Shown here in pieces: positions 1 to 6,927 of a stretch of DNA of 11,004 nucleotides. The stretch is from Campylobacteraceae bacterium (GTDB lineage Bacteria > Campylobacterota > Campylobacteria > Campylobacterales > Sulfurovaceae): NCBI GenBank assembly GCA_027056615.1, contig JALUKJ010000189.1, forward strand, positions 1-11,004. Reading direction: 5' to 3'. The notes under the pieces were generated by a model. It had not been told where the DNA came from, did not search any database, and worked only from the letters and a program-made list of their open reading frames with translations. The first letter of the stretch is position 1, and every line of letters begins with the position of its first letter. A program made the position numbers and the translations under genes.

Positions 1-91
1 CAATGACTTAACACTTATAGATGGTGGGACAACTATGCTTATGAATGAACCTGGACGGTATCTCTACTTAAATGCGAGGTACCAATTTTAA
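1..91 (+). CDS. C-terminal end of an outer-membrane beta-barrel protein, probably a TonB-dependent receptor (partial, 5' end outside window)
   Basis: Reading from base 2, 29 sense codons run to a TAA at 89-91. The peptide ends in EPGRYLYLNARYQF. A Pro-Gly-Arg turn, then an alternating aromatic/hydrophobic strand and a terminal Phe, is the usual last beta strand of TonB-dependent receptors; the C-terminal Phe is the recognition signal for outer-membrane barrel insertion. Such receptors import metal chelates, cobalamin or similar ligands using TonB energy. Only the last strand is visible, so the substrate cannot be named. The next gene starts 14 nt downstream on the same strand, so the two are probably co-transcribed. 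Another outer-membrane barrel family is possible but fits the PGR motif less well. Confidence 0.65.
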   Translation, partial: NDLTLIDGGTTMLMNEPGRYLYLNARYQF

Positions 92-105
92 AAAAAGGTT
101 AATAT

Positions 106-294
106 ATGAAAAAACTAATCGTAGCAATTGTAACTTTAGTTACCATAATCAGTCTCTCTTTTGCAGGGTCTACTACACCATCTAAAGAGAAGTGTGAAGA
201 GGGTAAATGCCAAACAGGAAAATGTGCAGTAGGTAAATGCTGTGGAGGAAAAGGTGTCTCAGGAAAAGCAAATAAGTGTGGAGATGGGAAGTAA
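106..294 (+). CDS. Small secreted Cys/Gly/Lys-rich peptide with C-x-x-G-K pentad repeats; possible metal-binding or RiPP-precursor-like protein
   Basis: This 62-aa protein has a clear Sec signal peptide: Lys2-Lys3, a hydrophobic core at about residues 4-17, and a likely cut after Ser-Phe-Ala20. The mature part is about 42 residues with six Cys (30, 35, 40, 45, 46, 58) and nine Lys. It consists of pentads CEEGK, CQTGK, CAVGK, CCGGK and GVSGK, then ANK, then a final CGDGK. An AAGG ribosome site sits about 7 nt before the ATG. The gene follows a probable TonB-dependent receptor by 14 nt and is followed by a hairpin. The spaced Gly-Lys-Cys motifs, including one Glu-Gly-Lys-Cys, resemble the copper-binding bufferin/HvfA peptides whose Cys are modified by MNIO (DUF692) enzymes. 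No such enzyme lies in this window, so a plain periplasmic metal-binding or metallothionein-like peptide is equally possible. It is certainly not a standard family member that I can name. Confidence 0.8.
   Translation: MKKLIVAIVTLVTIISLSFAGSTTPSKEKCEEGKCQTGKCAVGKCCGGKGVSGKANKCGDGK
193..291 (+). repeat. 15-nt tandem coding repeat (C-x-x-G-K pentads)
   Basis: Within the small secreted peptide gene, units begin at 193, 208, 223, 238 and 253. After a 9-nt insertion (Ala-Asn-Lys), a sixth unit begins at 277. The DNA consensus is TGY-NNN-NNN-GGN-AAR. The two middle codons vary freely, and the fifth unit has Gly instead of Cys. This looks like an old, protein-level repeat rather than a recent DNA duplication. 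Confidence 0.85.
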
Positions 295-303
295 ATTTAT
301 AGA

Positions 304-321
304 GGGGCTAATATAAGCCCC
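304..321. terminator. Hairpin between convergent genes, possible bidirectional terminator
   Basis: GGGGCT at 304-309 pairs perfectly with AGCCCC at 316-321 around a 6-nt AT loop. It lies 9 nt after the small-peptide stop and 8 nt beyond the stop of the convergent response-regulator gene. The T tract is weak on both strands (GTCTTT on +, TCTATAAATTT on -), so termination efficiency is uncertain, but position and GC-rich stem fit a shared terminator. Confidence 0.6.
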
Positions 322-329
322 GTCTTTAG

Positions 330-986
330 TCATAGACCTTGGAACTTTAACCGATACCCAACCCCACGAATATTCTCAATATTAGGAAAATACTTTTTAA
401 GAGTTGTAACATAGACACGAACGGAGCCTAAACTTGCCTCTTCACTACTACTCCAAAGCTCCTCTTCAATACTCTGTATAGTCACAACCTCTCCCTTAGC
501 TTTTAGAAGCAATATTAAAAGTTCAAAGGCTTTAACTCCCACTTTAATAACTTCTCCATTATGGTATAACTCTTTAGATTGGGTATCTACAATATACTCA
601 CCAAGCTTTATCTTTTCATCTCTTAACTGTCTTCTAAGTAAGGCACGAATACGCAACAGAAGTTCATCTAAATCTATTGGTTTTTTCATGTAGTCATCAG
701 CCCCAACATCAAACCCTTCAGTTAGAGAGACTTTGTCATTGCGAGATGTTAAAAAGATAGTTGGTGTTTTATCACCTGCTTCACGAAGCTGTTTAAGAAG
801 AGTAAAACCACTCTCATAGGGTAAATTAACATCAAAGAGATATAGGTCAAACTTAAACTTGTATGTTAGCTCCATTGCAGAGTATGGGTCAAGTACACTA
901 AATACCTCAAAAATCTCCTCTTCAAGGAAGTCTTCTATGGTTTCATTGAAGAGTTTATCATCTTCTAGGAGAAGAATTTTTATCAT
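330..986 (-). CDS. OmpR/PhoB-family two-component response regulator
   Basis: This 218-aa protein has an N-terminal receiver domain (about residues 1-118) and a C-terminal winged-helix DNA-binding domain (about 125-216). Visible receiver residues are the acidic pair Asp9-Asp10, the phospho-acceptor Asp52 in LYLFDVNLP, Thr80 in FLTSR, and Lys102-Pro103 in MKKPIDLDEL. The C-terminal half shows the recognition-helix region SVRVYVTTLKKYF and the closing IRGVGYRL hairpin typical of the family. It should act in the cytoplasm as a phosphorylation-controlled transcription regulator. The ATG at 986 is preceded by GGAGA at 1000-996, 9 nt upstream. No histidine kinase is adjacent: nuoN lies upstream behind a strong terminator and the downstream gene is convergent. 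It is therefore an orphan in this window, and its signal and targets cannot be inferred. All phosphorylation residues are present, so it is probably functional. Confidence 0.93.
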   Translation of the reverse strand: MIKILLLEDDKLFNETIEDFLEEEIFEVFSVLDPYSAMELTYKFKFDLYLFDVNLPYESGFTLLKQLREAGDKTPTIFLTSRNDKVSLTEGFDVGADDYMKKPIDLDELLLRIRALLRRQLRDEKIKLGEYIVDTQSKELYHNGEVIKVGVKAFELLILLLKAKGEVVTIQSIEEELWSSSEEASLGSVRVYVTTLKKYFPNIENIRGVGYRLKFQGL

Positions 987-1011
987 TTTATATTGTCTCC
1001 ATCAAAATATT

Positions 1012-1027
1012 AGACACTATTATAGCA
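1012..1027 (-). promoter_or_regulatory. Extended -10 promoter for the response-regulator gene
   Basis: Read on the minus strand, 1027-1019 is TGCTATAAT, a perfect extended -10 element. Transcription would begin near 1012, giving a leader of about 25 nt that includes the GGAGA ribosome site. No TTGACA-like -35 is present; instead the upstream 28 nt are very T-rich, as is common for sigma70 promoters in Campylobacterota. This T-rich stretch is also the U tract of the preceding nuo terminator. Confidence 0.7.
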
Positions 1028-1055
1028 TAGAAAAAAAATAGAAGAAAAAGAAATA

Positions 1056-1078
1056 AAGAGGTACAAAGTGTACCTCTT
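1056..1078 (-). terminator. Rho-independent terminator of the nuo operon
   Basis: AAGAGGTAC (1056-1064) and GTACCTCTT (1070-1078) form a perfect 9-bp stem with a 5-nt loop, 7 nt after the nuoN stop. On the minus strand the stem is followed by TATTTCTTTTTCTTC and further T runs. The T-rich side identifies it as acting on nuoN transcripts, so the operon ends here and the response regulator is a separate unit. Confidence 0.88.
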
Positions 1079-1085
1079 AGAGAGA

Positions 1086-2594
1086 TTAAATCCCAAAATT
1101 AGTAGCTTGAATCATCGTATTGATGTAGTCAATAAGTGGGTTAACCATAAAGATAGACGCTACAGTAACAATTACAGCAAAACCAAGAATGGTTAAGAGT
1201 GGTTTTGAAACGTTGTAGTAAACTATCTTTTGGTTAATGTCTGATGATGGCTCTTTTAAGAACATGTAGACAATTAATTTCAAGTAGTAGTACGCTGCGA
1301 TTGCAGAGTTAAGCCCCATAACAACGGCTAACCAAAGGTAACCAGCATCTACTGTTGCTGACATAAGGTAGATTTTACCCCAAAATACAGAAAACGGTGG
1401 AACACCTGCTAGAGACAACATAAAGAGTGCCATAACAATTGCACCCATTGGCATAATTTTAATCATTCCTGCGAACTTCTCATAAGGGTGGTCAAAACGT
1501 GAATGGTGAACTCTATCTTTGTGTCTACTTACCCATAACATAGTAAATGCACCAAGGTTGGTAAACATAAAGAGTGCGTAGTATAAGAATACACCTGTAT
1601 TAGCTTTATCTGTTGCTAAAGCAATTGCTACCATTACAAAACCTGCATGAGAGATTGAAGAGTAGGCTAACATACGTTTAACATCCTCTTGAACCAATGC
1701 CATTAAGTTGGTAATAGTCATTGTAATCACGGCTAGAACAATAATCATTGTTTGAACCCAATGAACTTGGAGTTCAATAAACATCTCAAAAATTCTCATA
1801 GAGACTACAAATGCAGCTATTTTAGGAACAACTGACATATAACCAGCAAGTGGTGCAGAAGCCCCTTCGTATACATCTGGAGCCCATGTATGGAATGGGA
1901 ATAGAGAAAGCTTAAATGCAAAAGCAGCTAAAAGTAACCCTGCTCCACCAAGAACTAAAATCATTACTCCACTATCATTCATTCGCTCAGAGATAGCAGT
2001 AGCAATTTGTCCTAGCTCTAAACTTCCTGAAATTCCATATAATACAGCAGACCCCATAGTAAAGAAACCAGCTGCTAAAGCACCCATAGTAAAGTACTTA
2101 ACAGCTGCCTCAAATGAGTTATTTCTGTTGTGTAGTGCAATTAATGTGTAGAGAGAGAGCGATGCTGTCTCTAAACCAACAAAAATTAAAATTAAGTTGT
2201 CTGAACTTACCATAAATTGGAAACCAGCAATCATAAACAAAAAGAGAGCAAAGAACTCAGGATATGAGTACTCATGAAATCTTTTTGAAGTCAATGACAG
2301 TGGTATAAACAATATAGATGCAACCAAAATAAGTACTTGTGAAAGAACAGCAATACCATCCATCAACAAGACATCAAAGAAACCTTTTTCTGTAGCTCCA
2401 TAGGTTAAACCAGTCGTTGCACCAAGGTCAACTAACAAGATAAGAATAGTTAACATAACATAAAGAGACTTATGAAGATTCTCTTTTACTAAGTCAATAA
2501 GAAGAATAATCAAACCACCACCAATAGCAATAAGCATTGGCATAAGGGTAGAAAGATTCAGTGCTTCAAAAGAGATATTTACAGGCTCTAACAT
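1086..2594 (-). CDS. nuoN: NADH-quinone oxidoreductase (complex I) subunit N, antiporter-like proton pump
   Basis: NuoN is one of the three Mrp-antiporter-like proton-translocating subunits of the complex I membrane arm, located between NuoK and NuoM. The 502-aa product is almost wholly hydrophobic, with about 14 membrane helices. Key pump residues are visible: Glu142 in FVGLETASLSLY on TM5, Lys167 in AAVKYF, Lys228 and His235 in FAFKLSLFPFHTW on TM7, and Lys258 in SVVPKIAAF on TM8. The QEDVKRMLAYSSISHAG stretch is the typical loop and discontinuous helix of this family, and WGK near residue 405 supplies the later Lys. The length is close to the usual 480-500. Its ATG overlaps the nuoM stop as TAATG, implying translational coupling. 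It is the last gene of the operon, followed by a strong terminator. Confidence 0.96.
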   Translation of the reverse strand: MLEPVNISFEALNLSTLMPMLIAIGGGLIILLIDLVKENLHKSLYVMLTILILLVDLGATTGLTYGATEKGFFDVLLMDGIAVLSQVLILVASILFIPLSLTSKRFHEYSYPEFFALFLFMIAGFQFMVSSDNLILIFVGLETASLSLYTLIALHNRNNSFEAAVKYFTMGALAAGFFTMGSAVLYGISGSLELGQIATAISERMNDSGVMILVLGGAGLLLAAFAFKLSLFPFHTWAPDVYEGASAPLAGYMSVVPKIAAFVVSMRIFEMFIELQVHWVQTMIIVLAVITMTITNLMALVQEDVKRMLAYSSISHAGFVMVAIALATDKANTGVFLYYALFMFTNLGAFTMLWVSRHKDRVHHSRFDHPYEKFAGMIKIMPMGAIVMALFMLSLAGVPPFSVFWGKIYLMSATVDAGYLWLAVVMGLNSAIAAYYYLKLIVYMFLKEPSSDINQKIVYYNVSKPLLTILGFAVIVTVASIFMVNPLIDYINTMIQATNFGI

Positions 2595-4117
2595 TACTTC
2601 GCCTCCTTTTTACTAATTACAATCGCTTCTTTTGTCTCAGTTGAGATTGCTTTTTTCTCCATCTGTGTCAAGAGAAGTTTTACTGAGTTATCAATTGGTC
2701 CTAGTACAGGTTTTGGGTAAACCCCTAACCATACTACAATCATCACTAATGGAATTAACGCTGTTAACTCACGTCTGTCTAAATCTTTTAAACCTCTGTT
2801 CTTTTCATTGGTAACTGGACCGAAGAATGAACGTTTGAAGAGTACTAACATATAAACAGAACCAATAATAATAGTTGTTCCTGCTAAGATAGTTCCAATA
2901 GTTGATACATGATAGAAACCAAGTAAAACTAAGAACTCACCAACAAATCCAATGGTCAAAGGAAGACCAACAGAAGCCATTAACATAACTCCAAATATGG
3001 TTGCATAGACAGGCATAATCGAAGCTAATCCACCAAATTCACTCATAACTTTAGTTCCTGTACGCTCATAGATAACTCCAACAAGCATAAACAATGCACC
3101 CGATACAATCCCGTGAGAGAGCATAAGGAAAATAGAACCACCAAGACCCTCTGCATTCATTGCAAAGACACCTAGCATAATTACACCCATGTGTGAGACT
3201 GAAGAGTAGGCAATAACCTGCTTCATATCTTTTTGAGCAAAAGCAACCATAGCTGTGTAGATAATCATAATGATTGATAGTGTCATTATAAATGGTGTAA
3301 AGGCTACCGACGCATCAGGTAAAATTGGTAATGAGAATCTAACAAAACCGTAAGTACCCATTTTCAATAACACTGCTGCCAAGATAACCGAACCAATGGT
3401 TGGTGCTTGACCGTGAGCCCAAGGTAACCATGTATGGAATGGGAACATTGGAACTTTAATTGCAAATCCAGAGAAGAACGCTAAGAAAATCCAAAACTGT
3501 TGTGTCTCGGTTAACTCTAGCGTATACCAATCTAAAATGCTAAATGACCAGTTACCTGTTGCTGTGTGGTAAAGGTATGCCATTGAGAGCAAACCAACCA
3601 ACATAATCAATGACCCTGCAAAGGTATAGAGGAAGAACTTAACCGCAGCATAAACTCTGTCAGCACCACCCCAAGCACCAATAATATAAAGCATTGGAAC
3701 TAGTGAAAGCTCCCAAAACAAGTAAAATATAATTGCATCTAAAGTAAGGAAAACACCTACCATTGTCATCTCTAAGAAAAGCAAAGAGACAATCATATTT
3801 TTCATCTTCTTTGTATCATCTCTTAAAAGAATAATTCCAAGAAGCGTAATTAACGCTGCCATAATAACAATAAAGAGTGAAATTCCATCTACTCCTACAT
3901 TGTACGAGATACCAAACTGAGGAATTAAATCTACCTTTTCACTAAACTGCATTCCTGCATTACTAAGGTCAAATTTTGCCCATAACCAAAGAGAGAGTAT
4001 TAACTCAATAGAGGCTACTGCTACCCCATAAACTTTTGCTGAATGTTTATCTACAACAAATCCTAAAAACCCTGCTAATGCAGGGAAAAATATTAATATA
4101 CTTAATATACTATCCAT
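2594..4117 (-). CDS. nuoM: NADH-quinone oxidoreductase (complex I) subunit M, antiporter-like proton pump
   Basis: NuoM is the middle antiporter-like proton pump of the membrane arm. It has 507 aa with about 14 membrane helices. The charged residues of its proton channel are present: Glu136 in FYLFWELSLVPM (TM5), Lys221 and His228 in FAIKVPMFPFHTWLP (TM7), Lys252 in AVLLKMGTYG (TM8), and Glu394 in GFVGEFLVLLGF (TM12), a Glu characteristic of NuoM as opposed to the Lys in NuoL and NuoN. The QKDMKQVIAYSSVSHMG stretch is the broken-helix region. The C-terminal tail after about residue 480 is hydrophilic and Lys/Glu rich. The ATG at 4117 follows GGGAG and lies 10 nt after the nuoL stop. The 3' end overlaps nuoN by one base. 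Confidence 0.96.
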   Translation of the reverse strand: MDSILSILIFFPALAGFLGFVVDKHSAKVYGVAVASIELILSLWLWAKFDLSNAGMQFSEKVDLIPQFGISYNVGVDGISLFIVIMAALITLLGIILLRDDTKKMKNMIVSLLFLEMTMVGVFLTLDAIIFYLFWELSLVPMLYIIGAWGGADRVYAAVKFFLYTFAGSLIMLVGLLSMAYLYHTATGNWSFSILDWYTLELTETQQFWIFLAFFSGFAIKVPMFPFHTWLPWAHGQAPTIGSVILAAVLLKMGTYGFVRFSLPILPDASVAFTPFIMTLSIIMIIYTAMVAFAQKDMKQVIAYSSVSHMGVIMLGVFAMNAEGLGGSIFLMLSHGIVSGALFMLVGVIYERTGTKVMSEFGGLASIMPVYATIFGVMLMASVGLPLTIGFVGEFLVLLGFYHVSTIGTILAGTTIIIGSVYMLVLFKRSFFGPVTNEKNRGLKDLDRRELTALIPLVMIVVWLGVYPKPVLGPIDNSVKLLLTQMEKKAISTETKEAIVISKKEAK

Positions 4118-4127
4118 CTCTTCTCCC

Positions 4128-6038
4128 TTACCCTATTACTGACGATATTACAGCAATAAGAACTAAAATCAAGGCACCAACACCCATCCAGTTAAGGTAT
4201 GATGATAGGTTACCATTTTGCATTCTTCTTGAAACATCACCTGTTTTGTAAGCACCTTTACCAATAAAGTCAACAAAACCATCAACAACGGCTTTATCAA
4301 TCTCCCAGAATTTTTTAGACGCTATTGTATATGGTTGAACAATAAACTCATCGTAAAATTTTGGTATATAATATTGATTAGTTACTAATTGGTAAATAAA
4401 AGATTGTTCAAACTTCTCATCTCTTTTCCATGCATTAGCACCTTTACCTGCATATTTTTTCCATGCAATAAAGATTCCAGTCAATGCTAAGATAATAACC
4501 AATGTTCCAAGGAATGGAGCTAAATGTTCAGTATGTTCACTCATCTCATAGTCAGGTAAGTTTTTAGTAATAAACTCATGGAAATTATTCATAAACCAAC
4601 CAAATGAGATAGCCAAGATTGCTAATGGTGCCATTGCTACGAGTACATATTTGTACATGTCATGTGGGTGAAAACCTAAGGCTTTGTAACGCTCTTCACC
4701 ATGGAAGGTAAAGAATACTTGTCTAAAGCTGTAAAATGCTGTCATACCTGCTGTAATGACCAAAATAGCCCAAATAATAAATGAACCATCATTAAATGCA
4801 CTCTCAATAATGGCATCTTTTGAGTAGAAACCTGCCATAATTGGAAGACCTGCTAGAGCAAATGAAGCAATTCCCATATAAACATAAGACCCCATCATCA
4901 CTTTTTTCATTCCACCCATCTTAAAGATGTCAAGTTCATCGTCCATTGCGTGCATAACGTTACCTGCACCCAAAAAGAGAAGAGCTTTAAAGAATGCGTG
5001 AGCTGCAAGGTGGAAAAGAGCAATCCAATACGCACCAAGACCAGCTGCTGCAAACATGTACCCTAACTGTGAAAGGGTTGAAAGAGCAACAATACGTTTA
5101 ATATCTCTAGCACTTAGTGCCATTGACGCTGCATAGAATGCAACAAATGCACCAAGAGAAGCAATAAACATTGAAACACCATGTACTGCTTCTAAACCAA
5201 AGAGTGGGTTAGCACGAATTACCAAGAAAACCCCTGCTGTTACCATTGTTGCTGCGTGAATTAGAGCAGAAACAGGTGTAGGACCCTCCATCGCATCGGT
5301 TAACCATGTATGAAGTGGAAATTGAGCCGATTTACCCATTGCACCAATAAAGAGTGCAATTGCAATTGAGACCAACAATCCATCAGCTAAATGAGGAAGT
5401 GCATTAAAGACTACATCATATTGAAGTGAACCAACATTCCAATAGATAAGGAAAATACCAACCAACATTCCAAGGTCAGCTACACGGTTCATAATAAATG
5501 CTTCGTTTGCTGCCCAAGATGGTGAGATTGATGGGTTCTCTTCAAATGTTTTGTCCTCTTTGTGATACCAAAAACCAATAAGTAACCAAGAACAGACACC
5601 AACACCTTCCCAACCTATAAACAATCCTGCAAAGTTGTCACTCATGACCAAAATCATCATAGAGAAAACAAATGCTGAAAGGTAAGCAAAGAAACGGTTG
5701 TAAGATTTATCATGATTCATATACCCTGTTGAATAGATGTGTACAATAGTGGAAACCAAAGTAACAACTAACATCATAGTAACAGATACTTCATCTACCA
5801 AGAAACCAAATGGGATGTTTAAATCGCCTATACTAATCCATGTCATCATTGTAACATGAACAGCTCCATGCTCTGCAACATGTAGTGCCAAGGTTACAGC
5901 AGCAATAAATGCAACTGCAATTAGTGTTGAGTTAACAAAACCAACCAAATGTGTCTTCGGACTTCTTGCAAAAAAGAGTCCAGCAAACAATGACCCAACA
6001 AAAGGAGCAAAGAGTGCTATATATACCAAATTTTCCAT
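4128..6038 (-). CDS. nuoL: NADH-quinone oxidoreductase (complex I) subunit L, distal antiporter-like proton pump with lateral helix
   Basis: NuoL is the distal proton pump of the membrane arm, and its long C-terminal helix runs along NuoM and NuoN. The product is 636 aa, slightly longer than the roughly 613 of E. coli. Visible residues include Glu144 in LFIGWEGVGVCSWLL (TM5), Lys236 and His243 in GKSAQFPLHTWLTDAMEG (TM7), the RDIKRIVALSTLSQLGYM broken helix, Lys351 in AHAFFKALLFLGAGN, and Lys407 in GFYSKDAI on TM12. Residues from about 525 to 605 are polar and amphipathic (KKYAGKG... to ...SRRMQNGN), matching the lateral helix, and a final hydrophobic anchor closes the protein. An AGGAAG ribosome site precedes the ATG, 5 nt after the nuoK stop. 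Nothing suggests truncation or frameshift. Confidence 0.97.
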   Translation of the reverse strand: MENLVYIALFAPFVGSLFAGLFFARSPKTHLVGFVNSTLIAVAFIAAVTLALHVAEHGAVHVTMMTWISIGDLNIPFGFLVDEVSVTMMLVVTLVSTIVHIYSTGYMNHDKSYNRFFAYLSAFVFSMMILVMSDNFAGLFIGWEGVGVCSWLLIGFWYHKEDKTFEENPSISPSWAANEAFIMNRVADLGMLVGIFLIYWNVGSLQYDVVFNALPHLADGLLVSIAIALFIGAMGKSAQFPLHTWLTDAMEGPTPVSALIHAATMVTAGVFLVIRANPLFGLEAVHGVSMFIASLGAFVAFYAASMALSARDIKRIVALSTLSQLGYMFAAAGLGAYWIALFHLAAHAFFKALLFLGAGNVMHAMDDELDIFKMGGMKKVMMGSYVYMGIASFALAGLPIMAGFYSKDAIIESAFNDGSFIIWAILVITAGMTAFYSFRQVFFTFHGEERYKALGFHPHDMYKYVLVAMAPLAILAISFGWFMNNFHEFITKNLPDYEMSEHTEHLAPFLGTLVIILALTGIFIAWKKYAGKGANAWKRDEKFEQSFIYQLVTNQYYIPKFYDEFIVQPYTIASKKFWEIDKAVVDGFVDFIGKGAYKTGDVSRRMQNGNLSSYLNWMGVGALILVLIAVISSVIG

Positions 6039-6043
6039 TCTTC

Positions 6044-6346
6044 CTATCCTTTCATTGATGAGATAACATCAAGGTCTAATGAACCATACTTTTTGTAAAG
6101 CAGGATTAAAAGTCCTAAACCAACAGCCACTTCTGAAGCTGCAACAGCAATGATGAAAAAGGCAAACATCTGCCCAGACAAGTCACCATAGTAGCTACCA
6201 ATAGCTGCAAACGCAATGTTTACAGCATTGAGCATAACTTCCGTAGCAAAGAAGAGCATCAAAAGATTTTTTCTTCTAAGTACACCTATAAATCCTATAC
6301 TAAACAGTAAACCTGACAATACAAGATAGTGATTTACACCAATCAT
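6044..6346 (-). CDS. nuoK: NADH-quinone oxidoreductase (complex I) subunit K
   Basis: NuoK is a three-helix membrane subunit, homologous to MrpC, that forms part of the proton path next to NuoJ and NuoN. Its length (100 aa) equals that of the E. coli protein. The two conserved membrane Glu residues are present: Glu36 in LFFATEVMLNAVNI on helix 2 and Glu72 in VAASEVAVGLGLLI on helix 3. The cytoplasmic loop after helix 1 carries Arg24-Arg25-Lys26-Asn27. The ATG overlaps the nuoJ stop codon (TAATG), so translation is probably coupled; the gene ends in TAG, 5 nt before nuoL. Confidence 0.97.
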   Translation of the reverse strand: MIGVNHYLVLSGLLFSIGFIGVLRRKNLLMLFFATEVMLNAVNIAFAAIGSYYGDLSGQMFAFFIIAVAASEVAVGLGLLILLYKKYGSLDLDVISSMKG

Positions 6347-6915
6347 TACTCTTCTCCTTTTTCAAGTTCTACACTCATCTCTTCATCAATAGCTTCACAC
6401 TTTGTTAAAGAGTAATCCATCTTCTTACCTGCTAAGATAATTCCTGCAATCATTGCTACAAGTAACATTACAGCTGCTACCTCAAAAGGTACAAGATATT
6501 TTGTAAAGAGAACCATACCAACAGCTTGTGCATTACCAACACCATCAACCACTGGGTAGAGTGCTTGAATGTTATCACCAATCACTGGTGCTGAAAACAT
6601 AATCACAAATACAAGTGCCATTAACCCACCAAGTAAAAATACTAATTGTGGATTTTGTTGCTTCTCTTTTACGTCTTTAGTTGCATCAAAAAACATCATC
6701 GCAAATGCGTAAAGAGCCATAACAGCCCCTACATATACGATAAGTTGCACAACACCTAAGAAATCTGCTCCCAAAAGGAAGAAGAGTCCTGAAATTAAAA
6801 CCATTCCAGCTGCGAGAGATGTCATGGAGTAGAGTACATTTTTACTCATTACGGTTATCAAGAACAAAATTGTTGTTGCAATCGCAAAGATGTAAAAGGC
6901 TACAAATTCATACAT
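6346..6915 (-). CDS. nuoJ: NADH-quinone oxidoreductase (complex I) subunit J
   Basis: NuoJ is a five-helix membrane-arm subunit next to the quinone chamber; its third helix changes shape during coupling. The 189-aa product shows the family signature around residues 51-73, DFLGVVQLIVYVGAVMAL, including Tyr61 and Gly63 of the conserved pi-bulge helix. About five membrane spans are visible (roughly 6-22, 28-48, 54-76, 90-110 and 142-162). An acidic cytoplasmic tail follows (CEAIDEEMSVELEKGEE). A strong AAGGAG ribosome site lies in the 12-nt gap after nuoI. The 3' end overlaps nuoK by one base. Confidence 0.95.
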   Translation of the reverse strand: MYEFVAFYIFAIATTILFLITVMSKNVLYSMTSLAAGMVLISGLFFLLGADFLGVVQLIVYVGAVMALYAFAMMFFDATKDVKEKQQNPQLVFLLGGLMALVFVIMFSAPVIGDNIQALYPVVDGVGNAQAVGMVLFTKYLVPFEVAAVMLLVAMIAGIILAGKKMDYSLTKCEAIDEEMSVELEKGEE

Positions 6916-6927
6916 TTTCTTCTCCTT

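Noticed and set aside
859..1041. Plus-strand open frame of 60 codons antisense to the response regulator
   Set aside because: Ser-rich shadow of a well-supported gene on the other strand, running into the promoter and T-rich region, with no ribosome site.
2632..2814. Plus-strand open frame antisense to the nuoM 3' end
   Set aside because: No domain, no ribosome site and complete overlap with nuoM coding sequence.
4090..4114. Tandem 9-nt repeat AGTATATTA on the minus strand near the nuoM start
   Set aside because: Only two copies, in frame as Ser-Ile-Leu; it is readily explained by the hydrophobic first helix and AT-rich codons.
4036..4251. Plus-strand open frame across the nuoL/nuoM junction
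   Set aside because: Antisense shadow of two intact genes; the codons reflect reversed membrane-protein sequence.
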